A stretch of DNA of 32,444 nt, taken from contig PFOA01000081.1 of the NCBI GenBank assembly GCA_002792275.1, positions 1-32,444 of the forward strand, read 5' to 3'. Both the position numbers and the translations under genes were made by a program. Shown in pieces: positions 1 to 9,064 of this stretch. Source of the stretch: Candidatus Saccharibacteria bacterium CG_4_10_14_0_2_um_filter_52_9 (GTDB taxonomy: Bacteria; Patescibacteriota; Saccharimonadia; Saccharimonadales; UBA4665). Every line of letters starts with the position of its first letter. Position 1 is the stretch's first letter. The notes under the pieces were generated by a model, which saw only the letters and a list, made by a program, of their open reading frames with translations, searched no databases and was not told the DNA's origin.

Positions 1-48
1 CATGTCCTTAACGGCCACGACTGCGCAAACGTTATTACTTCCTAACAT
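1..48 (-). CDS. 5' end of a CDS running off the window (MLGSNNVCAVVAVKDM...; possibly VOC/glyoxalase-like)
   Basis: ATG at 46-48 on the minus strand preceded by a strong SD (AAGGAGGGCGCT-ATG); frame open to the window edge. Family guess rests on 16 residues only. Confidence 0.5.
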   Translation of the reverse strand, partial: MLGSNNVCAVVAVKDM

Positions 49-133
49 AGCGCCCTCCTTTTGATAATAAGGTTAATGATTATGAGGTTCTGGTCTTACT
101 TATACTATACGCCGCCCTATCAAGCCTTGGTAC

Positions 134-718
134 TTATTTCTTTTTGCGGTCGTGATAGGCCAGCTGTTTGCGGAGTTGGTCGAGACGGGTGATCTTGGCG
201 TCGAAGACTTTTAGCAGGCTGGAGTACTGCCAGTTGGGGGTCAGGATCTGCGCCAGCTTGCCCTGCTCTTCCAGGTATTCGGCCAGGCTGAAGAAGTCGC
301 CGTCGCCGGAAACGATGATGGCTTGCTTGTAGTGCTGGAGTTCCTTCATGGCATAGAGGACGAGTTCGGCGTCGACATTGCCCTTGATGGTGGGCTTCTC
401 TTTGTCACCTTCCGGTTTTTTTGGCTGGTCGCCGGCCGGGGCTTCCAGCTTTTGGGGGTCGTCTTTATCGTGGCCGCTGATATCCACCGTTGGTTTAAGC
501 ACCACCAGGAAGCCGAGTTCGTGCATATATTCGTAAAGCGATTCGTTTTCGCTCATGTAGCCGATGAACATGTAGGCCTTGGTGACGCCGTATTCGTCGG
601 CCAGGTACTGGCGGAATTTGCGCCAGTCCAGCTTCCAGCCCATGCGCTGGGTGCCCAGATTGAGGTTCTGGCTATCTATAAATGCATAGGTATTAGGCTT
701 TTGACTCTTTCGTCGCAT
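134..718 (-). CDS. NYN/LabA-like PIN-fold domain protein (putative RNase)
   Basis: AFIDSQNLN near the N-terminus, KGNVDAELVLYAM and IIVSGDGDFFSLAEYL motifs typical of NYN/DUF88 proteins. Confidence 0.8.
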   Translation of the reverse strand: MRRKSQKPNTYAFIDSQNLNLGTQRMGWKLDWRKFRQYLADEYGVTKAYMFIGYMSENESLYEYMHELGFLVVLKPTVDISGHDKDDPQKLEAPAGDQPKKPEGDKEKPTIKGNVDAELVLYAMKELQHYKQAIIVSGDGDFFSLAEYLEEQGKLAQILTPNWQYSSLLKVFDAKITRLDQLRKQLAYHDRKKK

Positions 719-760
719 GCTTATAGTCTAGCACCGGTTGCAGATTTTGGCTTACCCGGC

Positions 761-1051
761 CTAGACAAAGGCGACCTTTTTGCCCAAGGCTTTGGCGATT
801 CGACACATGGTGTTGTAGGTTGGCATGGCACCACCGTTTTCGAGACGGGCAATGGCCGACTGTTTCATGCCGGCTTTTTTTGCAAGCTTGGCTTGGGTAA
901 TGCCCTGGCTGAGCCTGGCGTGTGCAAGCTGGTGGGCAAAGAGCATTTTCTGCTCGTACTCTTTGCAGGCTTTTGCAAATTGCGGATCCTTAAGCCACTG
1001 GTGTTTAGGGTCACTCCAGCTCGGTAGATCGTTAATATTCACTTTATCCAT
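761..1051 (-). CDS. XRE-family helix-turn-helix transcriptional regulator (HigA-like)
   Basis: C-terminal HTH ARLSQGITQAKLAKKAGMKQSAIARLENGGAMPTYNTMCRIAKALG. Confidence 0.85.
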   Translation of the reverse strand: MDKVNINDLPSWSDPKHQWLKDPQFAKACKEYEQKMLFAHQLAHARLSQGITQAKLAKKAGMKQSAIARLENGGAMPTYNTMCRIAKALGKKVAFV

Positions 1052-1060
1052 AATATTTGA

Positions 1061-1082
1061 ATTATAACTAACTCGTTATAAT
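1061..1082. promoter_or_regulatory. Inverted repeat ATTATAAC-N6-GTTATAAT overlapping the -10 of the XRE gene (candidate operator)
   Basis: Perfect 8-bp arms; TATAAT lies 9 nt upstream of the XRE ATG. Confidence 0.55.
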
Positions 1083-1135
1083 GAAGTCAAGCTCCTCTAC
1101 ATAGCGTTTTACTTCCCAGTTCACTGGCAGCGAGT

Positions 1136-1720
1136 CTATTGGGCTATGCCGCTGAACGCGAAATCTATATTGCCCAGCGTGGCACCAGTGCCGCTGACAG
1201 CATCAGCCGCCATCGATACTTTGAGGGTAAACTGGGAAGTGTTGCCCACGAACAACTGTGCCGGGGCGGTGATGGCGGTGCCGGCACCGGCGCCGGCTGT
1301 CATCAGCGCGTCCAGACTGAAGGTCTGTGCCACGCCACCGGAAACCGGCGTTAGAATGACCGAAACTTTAGACAGGTCAATATTGCCAGTGATGGTTGGC
1401 GTGGTAGTGACTGCAATTTTAAGAGCCAGCGGCGTGCCGCCGATATTCTTCAGCCAGAAACTGTAACCGCTCTGCGGTACGGCCGCGCCGCCCGGTACGA
1501 CATTGGAAAAATTAAAACCGGTTTGAGCCGTTTGGTAGGTCGTGCCGTCGGTGCTGATTTGCAGATTTGCAGTGGCTGTTTCTATAGTGTTGCCGGTTAA
1601 TTTATCTTGCTGGCTTTGTAAGATGGCGAAGGCGGCACTGCCCATTAGGCTGATAGTAAGCAGTGTAGCCAAGGCTAGCTGCCAGCCTGGCTGCCGCCTT
1701 GATGATTTACATTTGTACAT
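1136..1720 (-). CDS. Secreted TasA/camelysin-like protein with N-terminal signal peptide
   Basis: Basic N-terminus plus hydrophobic segment (WQLALATLLTISLMGSAAFAILQ), then GNTIETATANLQIS and Thr/Gly-rich beta-type sequence; SD AGGAGATCGC-ATG. Confidence 0.55.
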   Translation of the reverse strand: MYKCKSSRRQPGWQLALATLLTISLMGSAAFAILQSQQDKLTGNTIETATANLQISTDGTTYQTAQTGFNFSNVVPGGAAVPQSGYSFWLKNIGGTPLALKIAVTTTPTITGNIDLSKVSVILTPVSGGVAQTFSLDALMTAGAGAGTAITAPAQLFVGNTSQFTLKVSMAADAVSGTGATLGNIDFAFSGIAQ

Positions 1721-1805
1721 GCGATCTCCTGAAATTAGTCAGTTCAGCATGCAACACATGAAAACAGGCGTCAAAAGTTTAGGGCTCGATTTAATGATTA
1801 TTTAA

Positions 1806-3326
1806 TTAAACGGCGTGGTTAGCGATGATGGCCAAGATGTCGGATCCGTAGGACTCGACTTTTTTACTGCCAAAACCGGGCAGTGCCAGCAGCTGTTGAG
1901 GAGTGGCCGGCTTGGCGCTGGCCACGGCTTGCAAGCCGGCGTTGTGGGCGATCATATAGGCGGCGACACCGTCGGACTGGGCACGCTGAAGGCGCCAGCT
2001 TTTGAGGTCTTCGAACAGGTCTTCGTCGAGTTCGAAGACGGCGGCCTTAACCGGCTGTTCCTCGCCGATATCATCGGTGTTGGCGGCCAGGTGGACTGAC
2101 TCACGGCGCAGTTCCTCATCAAATTCGTGGATTTGGGGATGCATAACAAAGGCCATGCTGTTCAGGCCTTTCAGGTATAAGCCGTCCAGGCTACGGACTC
2201 GCGACAGCGCCACATAACCCATGCCCGGCGTGAAGGCCCGGCTGAGGTCGATCTCGGCAGAGTCCAGGCTCATGCCCTGGCTCTTGTGGATGGTAATCGC
2301 CCAGGCCAGCCGCAGTGGCAATTGGGTGATTTCTGCCCGGATCTTACCGTCTTCGGACAGACTCCAGGTGTTGGGCTCCACCCTTATTTTGCGGCCGTTA
2401 ATAAGCTGAACCACCGGCACGTCATATTCAAAATCGATCACCCTGCCCCGGCTGCCGTTGACATAACCCTCCCCAAAATTGTTGGCAACGAACATCACCT
2501 CGGCACCGGTTTTGAGCAGTAGCGTTTCCGGCACCAGCAGGCTCTTGGCCAGCTGTTCCAGCTTGGCCTTACTGCCCTTGGTTTGCCTGCCAAACTGCTG
2601 GAGACTGCCCGGCAGTGCTTTGAGGTGGCGGTCGTTGATGCTGTCGACATCGACGTTATGTGAATACAGCCGGGTGATGGTTGTGGCCTCGTCGGGCTGT
2701 ATCTGCAGGCGGTCTTTGATGACCTCAAAATGGTCGTCGCTAACTTCGGCACTGCGCATGGCCTCCAGGAATCCCAGCAAAGCATCATTGCCGGCTTGGC
2801 GGTGCTGTTCGGTCAGGTAGCAAATCTGCAGATCCAGCTCGGCCCAGGACTGGGACATATGGGCAAAGTCGACAATTTGCGAGCCACGAGTAATCGGTGG
2901 CAGTTGGAATAAGTCGCCCACCAGAATCACCTGCATGCCGCCAAACGGCGCCTCGGATGACCTCAGCAGTTTGGCCATTTGGTTGACCATGTCGAGCCGC
3001 TGGCCGTGCAACATGGAAACTTCGTCGATCACCAGCACGTCAGTAGCATTGTAGCGTTTGAGCAGGCGGTCACTGCCGCCCAGACGCTTTAAGTCCTCGG
3101 GCAGTAACTCATCCAGAATACCCAGGCCGGACCAGGAATGGATGGTGGTGCCGCCCAAGTGACTGGCGGCAATGCCGGTGCTGGCCGTAACCGCCACCCG
3201 CTTGCCTGCCCGCTCGGCACGCTGAATAAAACGGTTCAAAACATAGGTTTTGCCCGCTCCCGGCGCACCCGTCAAAAAGACATTTGCGCCGCTCATCATA
3301 ACCGATAGTGCTTGTGCCTGCCTCAT
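1806..3326 (-). CDS. PIF1/RecD-like superfamily 1 DNA helicase with C-terminal HRDC-like domain
   Basis: Walker A GAPGAGKTYV, VLVIDEVSM, AWAITIHKSQGMSLD, VALSRVRSLDGLYL; C-terminus LLALPGFGSKKVESYGSDILAII. Start placed at MRQAQALS, 10 nt after TACAAT. Confidence 0.85.
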   Translation of the reverse strand: MRQAQALSVMMSGANVFLTGAPGAGKTYVLNRFIQRAERAGKRVAVTASTGIAASHLGGTTIHSWSGLGILDELLPEDLKRLGGSDRLLKRYNATDVLVIDEVSMLHGQRLDMVNQMAKLLRSSEAPFGGMQVILVGDLFQLPPITRGSQIVDFAHMSQSWAELDLQICYLTEQHRQAGNDALLGFLEAMRSAEVSDDHFEVIKDRLQIQPDEATTITRLYSHNVDVDSINDRHLKALPGSLQQFGRQTKGSKAKLEQLAKSLLVPETLLLKTGAEVMFVANNFGEGYVNGSRGRVIDFEYDVPVVQLINGRKIRVEPNTWSLSEDGKIRAEITQLPLRLAWAITIHKSQGMSLDSAEIDLSRAFTPGMGYVALSRVRSLDGLYLKGLNSMAFVMHPQIHEFDEELRRESVHLAANTDDIGEEQPVKAAVFELDEDLFEDLKSWRLQRAQSDGVAAYMIAHNAGLQAVASAKPATPQQLLALPGFGSKKVESYGSDILAIIANHAV

Positions 3327-3418
3327 GTAGACTACGATTGTACCACCCGAGCCCACCCTACCCCAAAACGCCCAAAAGATTTAACAATAATTTAACTTTA
3401 TGGCGTACACTAGCTTCT

Positions 3419-3741
3419 ATGAAAATCATCGGCATCGCCGGCGGCTCCGGCTCAGGCAAATCAAGCGTCAGCTACGCTCTTGTTGACTCCAACCCAGCCA
3501 ACTTTGAAGTAATTAATCTTGATGATTTAGCAACAAATACTACCTAAATCTGGATCAAACCACTCGAGATTCCCGCAGAGATAAGGGCAAAGTCATAGAC
3601 CAAGTTGACTACGAAACAAAGGTTCTGGCACCGATGTTCAAGCGATACATGGAACCGACCACGCAGAACACCGACGTCGTATTAGATGTTGCAAACCTGT
3701 CAGTTGAACAAATAGCCCAGAAGATACTAGAAGACCTGTAA
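3419..3741 (+). pseudogene. Frameshifted remnant of a P-loop kinase (uridine kinase-like)
   Basis: MKIIGIAGGSGSGKSSVSYALVDS...VINLDDL in one frame to about 3530, then NKYYLNLDQTTRDSRRDKGKVIDQVDYETKVLAPMFKRYMEPTTQNTDVVLDV...EDL* in another frame. Confidence 0.65.
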
Positions 3742-3746
3742 ACGGA

Positions 3747-4209
3747 TCATCTATTGAACTTCTCGCACAGTAACTTTACGTCGTGATAATCATTCTCGTC
3801 GAGCTCGTAGCCGCTGTGAAACTTGACCATCCATTGCGGATCAATGCCTTTGACCTGGTGGTCACCGATTTTGCCGGTGCCGGTCAGATGCTCAGCAATA
3901 TAAGCCACACCAAATATTGCCCTGCTCGTCGAGCTCGAAACTATGGATATCGACCTGCCGCCCGGCGTCATCGCCGAGTACGAAATTGCAATCCCGGGTA
4001 TCGTCTCGGGGTATCGGCTTGTAGCCTCTTGCCGCTATTATCTCGCGGAGCTTGCCCACATCCTTATGTCGCAGAGCGATATCCAGATCGCTATGTTCCC
4101 TGGTCTGCTCACCAAGCAAAGCGTCGACGCCCCAGCCGTCATCGACCCAAACCTCGATGCCGTTGCTTTCAAAAAGCTCCAATAATTCTAAGACGTCTTC
4201 TTCGCTCAT
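3747..4209 (-). pseudogene. Frameshifted nucleotidyltransferase (aminoglycoside/lincosamide NTase-like)
   Basis: GIEVWVDDGWGVDALLGEQTREHSDLDIAL...VDIHSFELDEQGN, then FGVAYIAEHLTGTGKIGDHQVKGIDPQWMVKFHSGYELDENDYHDVKLLCEKF in a frame offset by 1 nt around 3905-3925. Confidence 0.7.
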
Positions 4210-4224
4210 GCCTCAATAATAGCA

Positions 4225-5100
4225 CTAGCCCAGGTTTAGCCAGACTATGCCGGCCACTACCAGCACCGCCCCAGCTCGCTTCACGGCGCCGATTCTTTCA
4301 TGGTCGAGAACCGCTGCCCATGCGGAAGCCACCAGCGGGCCAATTGAAGATAAAACTGCGGGAATCACGATTCCAGTTGAATAATCAGAACCTATGTACA
4401 GGGTGATGCCTCCTAGAGCTCCCACCGTAGCCGTTAGCAGTACAAGCTTGCGGCTAAGCGTTCGCTTAATGGCGGCAACTGTTTTACGTCTGTGGGCGAG
4501 TAACAGCAAGGCCAATGCCATGATAAAAGAATAGATGTAGGCCACTACGACCAGTGATTGCCAAGAAATTTCCTGCGTAATAGGATTAAGCACAAAGAAT
4601 GCTACGCCCCACGTGACAGCTGCCACGATTGCCAGCATCGTCTCGTAATGCAGCTCTTTGAGCGTGAGGTTCTGCGTATTCTTTTCATATGACAATACTG
4701 CAGCACCTAAGATAATGATGCCCATTGCACCGAACTGCACGTACGAAAAGATCTGGTTGAGAAATACCACTGAAAGCACGATCGTTACCAAGGCATAGGA
4801 GTTAGCGAGGGGCACGATTATGCCAACTACTCCTGAGGAAAGCGCCTTCACAAACACTAAGTATGCCGCTGTGATGAGCGTGCTGCCTAAGACAATGCTA
4901 CCTATTTGATGAAGAGTGGGTATGGCGATGCCTGAAAAGCCAATTACTAAACCTGCCAGCAACAGATCAACCACCGAAATTGCAAAATTGATTTCTATAG
5001 GACTGAACTTTTTGGCACTTCGTGCGGACAGATAATCACCCGTGCCCCAGAATAAAGCGGTTAGCAATCCCGCGATTGTAGCTACTAGTAGAGGATTCAT
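4225..5100 (-). CDS. EamA/DMT-superfamily transporter
   Basis: About 10 hydrophobic segments, ALFWGTGDYLSARSAKK start, two repeated halves. Confidence 0.75.
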   Translation of the reverse strand: MNPLLVATIAGLLTALFWGTGDYLSARSAKKFSPIEINFAISVVDLLLAGLVIGFSGIAIPTLHQIGSIVLGSTLITAAYLVFVKALSSGVVGIIVPLANSYALVTIVLSVVFLNQIFSYVQFGAMGIIILGAAVLSYEKNTQNLTLKELHYETMLAIVAAVTWGVAFFVLNPITQEISWQSLVVVAYIYSFIMALALLLLAHRRKTVAAIKRTLSRKLVLLTATVGALGGITLYIGSDYSTGIVIPAVLSSIGPLVASAWAAVLDHERIGAVKRAGAVLVVAGIVWLNLG

Positions 5101-5107
5101 CGTCGAT

Positions 5108-6445
5108 TCAGTTTAGTTTGCTTGGTAGGTTTGCTATGGCAACGCGCGTTTGTTTGGTAGTGTCACGGTCGCGGACGGTGACGGTGTCGTCTTCCAGGGT
5201 GCCGAAGTCGATGACTACGCAGTACGGGGTGCCGATTTCGTCTTGGCGGCGGTAGCGTTTACCGATGTTGCCGTTGTCGTCCCACATGACGTTGCCGAAT
5301 TCTTTTTTGAGCGCGTCGTAGACTTCACGGGCTTTCTTGGCCAGTTCGGGCTTGTTCTTTAATAGCGGTGACACGGCGACACGATATGGAGCCAGGTCAG
5401 GTTTGAGTTTAAGGACAACGCGGGTTTCACCGTTGATTTCTTCTTCGTGGTAGGCGTCTGTCAGCACGGCCATCAGCATGCGGCCTACGCCAACGGATGA
5501 TTCGATAACATACGGCGTGAAGCGTTCCTGGCTTTGATCGTCAAAATATTGCAGGTCTTTGCCGCTGGCCTTTTGATGGGCACCTAGGTCGTAATCGGTG
5601 CGGTTATGCGTGCCCCATAGTTCCTTGAAGCCCTGCGGAAACTTGAAGTAAATATCGTGGGCGGCGGCGGCATAGTGGGCGCGTTCTTTGGCATCGTGCT
5701 CGTGCCACTCCAGGTTTTTTTCATCAATGCCGAGTCGCTCAGTCAAGAACTTCCAGGCAAAATCACGCCATTCCTCATATGTCTTTTCCTGCTCTGCCGG
5801 TCGGATAAAATATTGCATTTCCATCTGTTCCAGCTCGCGGACGCGGAAGATAAAGTCACGGGGGCTGATCTCGTTGCGGAAGGCTTTGCCGATCTGGGCG
5901 ACACCGAACGGCAGTTTGGCGCGCATGGTTTCGCGAACGTTTTCATAATTGGTAAACATCGGGCCAGCGGTTTCCGGGCGCAGGTAGGCCGTGCTCTCGC
6001 TGTCTTCAACCGGGCCGACGTAGGTCTTCATCATCATATTAAAGACTCTTGGTTCGCTGAGCGGATTGCCGTCGGGGGATTTTTTATCTTTTAGCAGCTT
6101 GGTTAGTTCTTTTAGGTCGTTGCTGTCTACTCCCGCCAGGTGGTCGGCACGGTAGCGTTTGTGCGTAACGGTATCTTCGACCAACGGATCGGTGAAGCCG
6201 CCGACGTGGCCACTGGCTTCCCACAGTTTTGGATTCTGGATAATCGCGCTGTCGACACCGAAAATATTGTCGTGCTCGCGCACCATGGCCTTCCACCATT
6301 CCTGTTTCAGATTGTTTACGAGTTCGACGCCGAGCGGACCGTAATCATAAAAACCGGCCAAGCCGCCGTAAATCTCGCTGGCCTGGAACACAAAGCCGCG
6401 GCGTTTGGCCAGGCTAACGATGTCTTCTAGTTTTACTTGGCTCAT
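5108..6445 (-). CDS. glyS: Glycyl-tRNA synthetase (single-chain class II)
   Basis: LAKRRGFVFQASEIYGGLAGFYDYGPLGVELVNNLK, RNEISPRDFIFRVRELEQMEMQYF, VIESSVGVGRMLMAVLTDAY. Confidence 0.95.
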   Translation of the reverse strand: MSQVKLEDIVSLAKRRGFVFQASEIYGGLAGFYDYGPLGVELVNNLKQEWWKAMVREHDNIFGVDSAIIQNPKLWEASGHVGGFTDPLVEDTVTHKRYRADHLAGVDSNDLKELTKLLKDKKSPDGNPLSEPRVFNMMMKTYVGPVEDSESTAYLRPETAGPMFTNYENVRETMRAKLPFGVAQIGKAFRNEISPRDFIFRVRELEQMEMQYFIRPAEQEKTYEEWRDFAWKFLTERLGIDEKNLEWHEHDAKERAHYAAAAHDIYFKFPQGFKELWGTHNRTDYDLGAHQKASGKDLQYFDDQSQERFTPYVIESSVGVGRMLMAVLTDAYHEEEINGETRVVLKLKPDLAPYRVAVSPLLKNKPELAKKAREVYDALKKEFGNVMWDDNGNIGKRYRRQDEIGTPYCVVIDFGTLEDDTVTVRDRDTTKQTRVAIANLPSKLN

Positions 6446-6509
6446 TGTTGATAATTATACCTTAAGGTGTGGGTTCCTATATGTCTTTTTTGGGTACTGC
6501 TTAAAGTGG

Positions 6510-6534
6510 TGTATAAAGTGTATCACTTTATACA
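6510..6534. repeat. 25-bp palindrome TGTATAAAGTG-TAT-CACTTTATACA, copy 1
   Basis: Perfect 11-bp arms, 9 bp beyond the recO stop; same element recurs at 17337-17361. Confidence 0.85.
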
Positions 6535-6543
6535 GGTGGTGAT

Positions 6544-7236
6544 TTAGACCCTAAGGTGGTTGTGCATCATGGTCATTATCAGCGGTGCGCATTCATTAAT
6601 CAGCTTGCCGACGCCTTGCACCCGGCCGATTGAGGCCGGTGAGTGCGAGCTGAATAATAGCCGCAGGACTTTGATGTCGTCGGCCGTGAAATTGCCGGCG
6701 GGGTGCGGCATGAAGGCCATGTTTTCGAAGTCGAAGTTGTATTTGGCGGTGGTGGTTAGGGGTTGGTCGTCGCTGTCGGTTTTGAGGTTGGGGCTGTGGC
6801 CAGCCTGCTTGAGCAGGCGGCATTGGAACCAGGCACGAATCAGCTCCGGGTCTATGGTCGGGTCATTCAAAGCCTGGAAGGCTTCGTTTAACAGTGTGAA
6901 GTACTCGGCTTCGGGATTGTCTTCGGTGACCCGGTTGGCCAGCTTGATGAGTTCGTAGCCCAGCTGGACGCGGTCGATATCTTTAACAATCTCTCTGTAG
7001 TACTTGTTGAGGCGGGCGGATATAAGGGTGCCGATTTCGCCCTTGCCTTTTATGTAGGTCAGGTCGCTGACGCTGAACAGCTCGATGCCGCCGGCCATTT
7101 TGCTCTTCATGCGGCGGACGCCGCGCACCATCAGGCGCAGTTTGCCCTGCTCAGGCGTGAGCAGAGTGACGATGCGGTCGGCTTCGCCATAGTCGGTACG
7201 GCTGAGGACTATGCCCTGCGTAACTAACTGTTTCAC
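6544..7236 (-). CDS. recO: DNA repair protein RecO
   Basis: TQGIVLSRTDYGEADRIVTLLTPEQGKLRLMVRGVRRMKSKMAGGIELFSVSDL. Confidence 0.9.
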   Translation of the reverse strand: MKQLVTQGIVLSRTDYGEADRIVTLLTPEQGKLRLMVRGVRRMKSKMAGGIELFSVSDLTYIKGKGEIGTLISARLNKYYREIVKDIDRVQLGYELIKLANRVTEDNPEAEYFTLLNEAFQALNDPTIDPELIRAWFQCRLLKQAGHSPNLKTDSDDQPLTTTAKYNFDFENMAFMPHPAGNFTADDIKVLRLLFSSHSPASIGRVQGVGKLINECAPLIMTMMHNHLRV

Positions 7237-7619
7237 GCCTTTACCGCGAGTTGCTGGTTGACCGTTTTGACCAGTTTATCAAGCGAAGTCTGCGGTTTGT
7301 ACAGATAGGCCACGACGCCGAGTTCTTTATTCAGCAGATCCCAACTATCGGCGAATTCGGTGACCGGCACATGGCTCTGCACCACAACCGGAATCTTCTG
7401 CCACTCCGGGTATGAACGAAATTCATATAGGAATTCGATGCCGGAGTGGCTGGTTAGCTGAAGTTCTAACACCACCAGATCGGGCTTAGTCTGATCGGCT
7501 ACCATGATAGCCGCCTGGGCGCCGACGCAAACGCCCACGCTGTGCCCGGCCATGGCCAGAGCTTGCAGATAGGTATCGGCCAGCAGGCGGTCGGGTTCGA
7601 TCAGCAGAATATCGGCCAT
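7233..7619 (-). CDS. Response-regulator receiver-like protein lacking the phosphoacceptor Asp
   Basis: DILLIEPDRLLADTYLQAL...KPDLVVLELQL...VVVQSHV...YKPQ; overlaps the recO start. Confidence 0.8.
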   Translation of the reverse strand: MADILLIEPDRLLADTYLQALAMAGHSVGVCVGAQAAIMVADQTKPDLVVLELQLTSHSGIEFLYEFRSYPEWQKIPVVVQSHVPVTEFADSWDLLNKELGVVAYLYKPQTSLDKLVKTVNQQLAVKA

Positions 7620-7621
7620 GT

Positions 7622-8338
7622 CTAAACCAGATGTAGTTGGTTATTGGGCTGGAGGACGGTGCCCAGGCCGTAGAGTCGGTGGTGGCGCGAGGCTACCAGG
7701 TGCAAGTCCATGGCTTTGAGGATGGTATCGGCCACAAAGACGCCTGCTCCGCTGGTGTGGCTGAGGTTCACAAGCGGTTGTCGACTGCGGCGCTGTAGGC
7801 GGCGGCCGCTCTGCAGGGCTTGACTGCTGAGCTGTTTGGTGTCGGCGTAAAGGCCGGCCACAATGCCGTAGCGACTGCGGTGGGTGGCCAGCTGGAGCTT
7901 GAGTTGTGGGCTGTCCTGGGCCGGCAGGCCCTCTATAAGAGCGGCACCCAGACTAACCAGAGCGGCTTCCAGCCCTTGGCGGTGCGCCAGCACTGGGCCA
8001 AAGCGGCCGGCAATGTTCAATTCCAGTTCTACGCCGTAGTTTTTGGCCAGCGCATCGAGCTGTTGGCCGGTGTTATAAAGCACCGAGGAGACGGATACCG
8101 ATTCCAGCGCCAAGTGTTCAGGATCCAAAGCCAGTCGCACGCCCAAGGCATAATTATCAAGTAAACGCAGGGCGCCATCGGCTGTCTCCTGGATCAAACG
8201 CAGGTCGGTTTGGCCGGTTAAACGCCCCTGCTCTGCTTGCCGCGCAATCTGTAATAATGGCAGTTTGAGTTCTTCGGCCACGCCGAGCAGTAGCTGTTGT
8301 GACAAAATCGGGGACCCACCCTCATTACGCGCCATCAC
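7622..8338 (-). CDS. Degenerate histidine-kinase-like protein
   Basis: HisKA-like GVAEELKLPLLQIARQ...LRLIQETADGALRLLDNYALGVRLAL; degenerate ATPase half with SGAGVFVADTILKAM. Confidence 0.6.
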   Translation of the reverse strand: MMARNEGGSPILSQQLLLGVAEELKLPLLQIARQAEQGRLTGQTDLRLIQETADGALRLLDNYALGVRLALDPEHLALESVSVSSVLYNTGQQLDALAKNYGVELELNIAGRFGPVLAHRQGLEAALVSLGAALIEGLPAQDSPQLKLQLATHRSRYGIVAGLYADTKQLSSQALQSGRRLQRRSRQPLVNLSHTSGAGVFVADTILKAMDLHLVASRHHRLYGLGTVLQPNNQLHLV

Positions 8339-8388
8339 CCAGGGTTACCCTCACTTCCTTGTAGGCTTAGTATAGCCCAAACGGGCGG

Positions 8389-9054
8389 CTACGGCGAGAA
8401 GCTGAAGTTGGGTAGGATGTTCTTGTTGAAATCGTCGAGATATTGGCTGCCCTCGGTCCAGATTTGCAGAGTTTGCGAGCGCAGAGGCAGAACTACCATG
8501 GTTACATTCTTTTGATCGGTAATTTCGCCGGTGGCCAGCAGACCGACCACTTTGGGTAGTTTTGGCAGGGCGTAGGCCGAGGTAGTCAGCTTGCCGCTCT
8601 GTACCTGGCCGGCAAAGGCCTGGACGACTTGGGCATAGGTTTGGCTAAGGACTTTGACGCGCAGGGCGAAGACCGAGTTCTGATCATTAATGGCCGGTAC
8701 AACGCCGGGGGCAAAATAGCCATCCATCGCACCGCTACCACTGCCGGTGGAATCGATATAACCGCTCCAGGTTTTGGGGAAGTTGATGATCAGACTGCCC
8801 AGAGCCTCCGAGCCATTGTAGGTTTTGAGAGGATTCTTGGCGTCTTCGGCGAATTGCAGGTCTTTGGCAGAGCTTTCTTTCTGCTTGGCCACTTCGGCGG
8901 CGGCAGCCGACTTTTTGTCGGAGTTATTCTTGTAATCCTGACGGCCGGTGATGGCCCAGGCGGCTATCCCTATTGTTCCAAGCAGTAATACGATCGTTAA
9001 TATCAGCGACACAACGACGCCGTTGACTGCCCCATCCTGATTATGTTTGATCAT
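8389..9054 (-). CDS. Membrane-anchored extracytoplasmic protein, function unknown
   Basis: Single N-terminal TM (VVVSLILTIVLLLGTIGIAAWAI) followed by a soluble domain. Confidence 0.6.
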   Translation of the reverse strand: MIKHNQDGAVNGVVVSLILTIVLLLGTIGIAAWAITGRQDYKNNSDKKSAAAAEVAKQKESSAKDLQFAEDAKNPLKTYNGSEALGSLIINFPKTWSGYIDSTGSGSGAMDGYFAPGVVPAINDQNSVFALRVKVLSQTYAQVVQAFAGQVQSGKLTTSAYALPKLPKVVGLLATGEITDQKNVTMVVLPLRSQTLQIWTEGSQYLDDFNKNILPNFSFSP

Positions 9055-9064
9055 AGCCTCAATC

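Noticed and set aside
323-1027. Long plus-strand ORF (234 aa)
   Set aside because: Antisense to the well-supported NYN and XRE genes; low-complexity composition; no recognisable domain.
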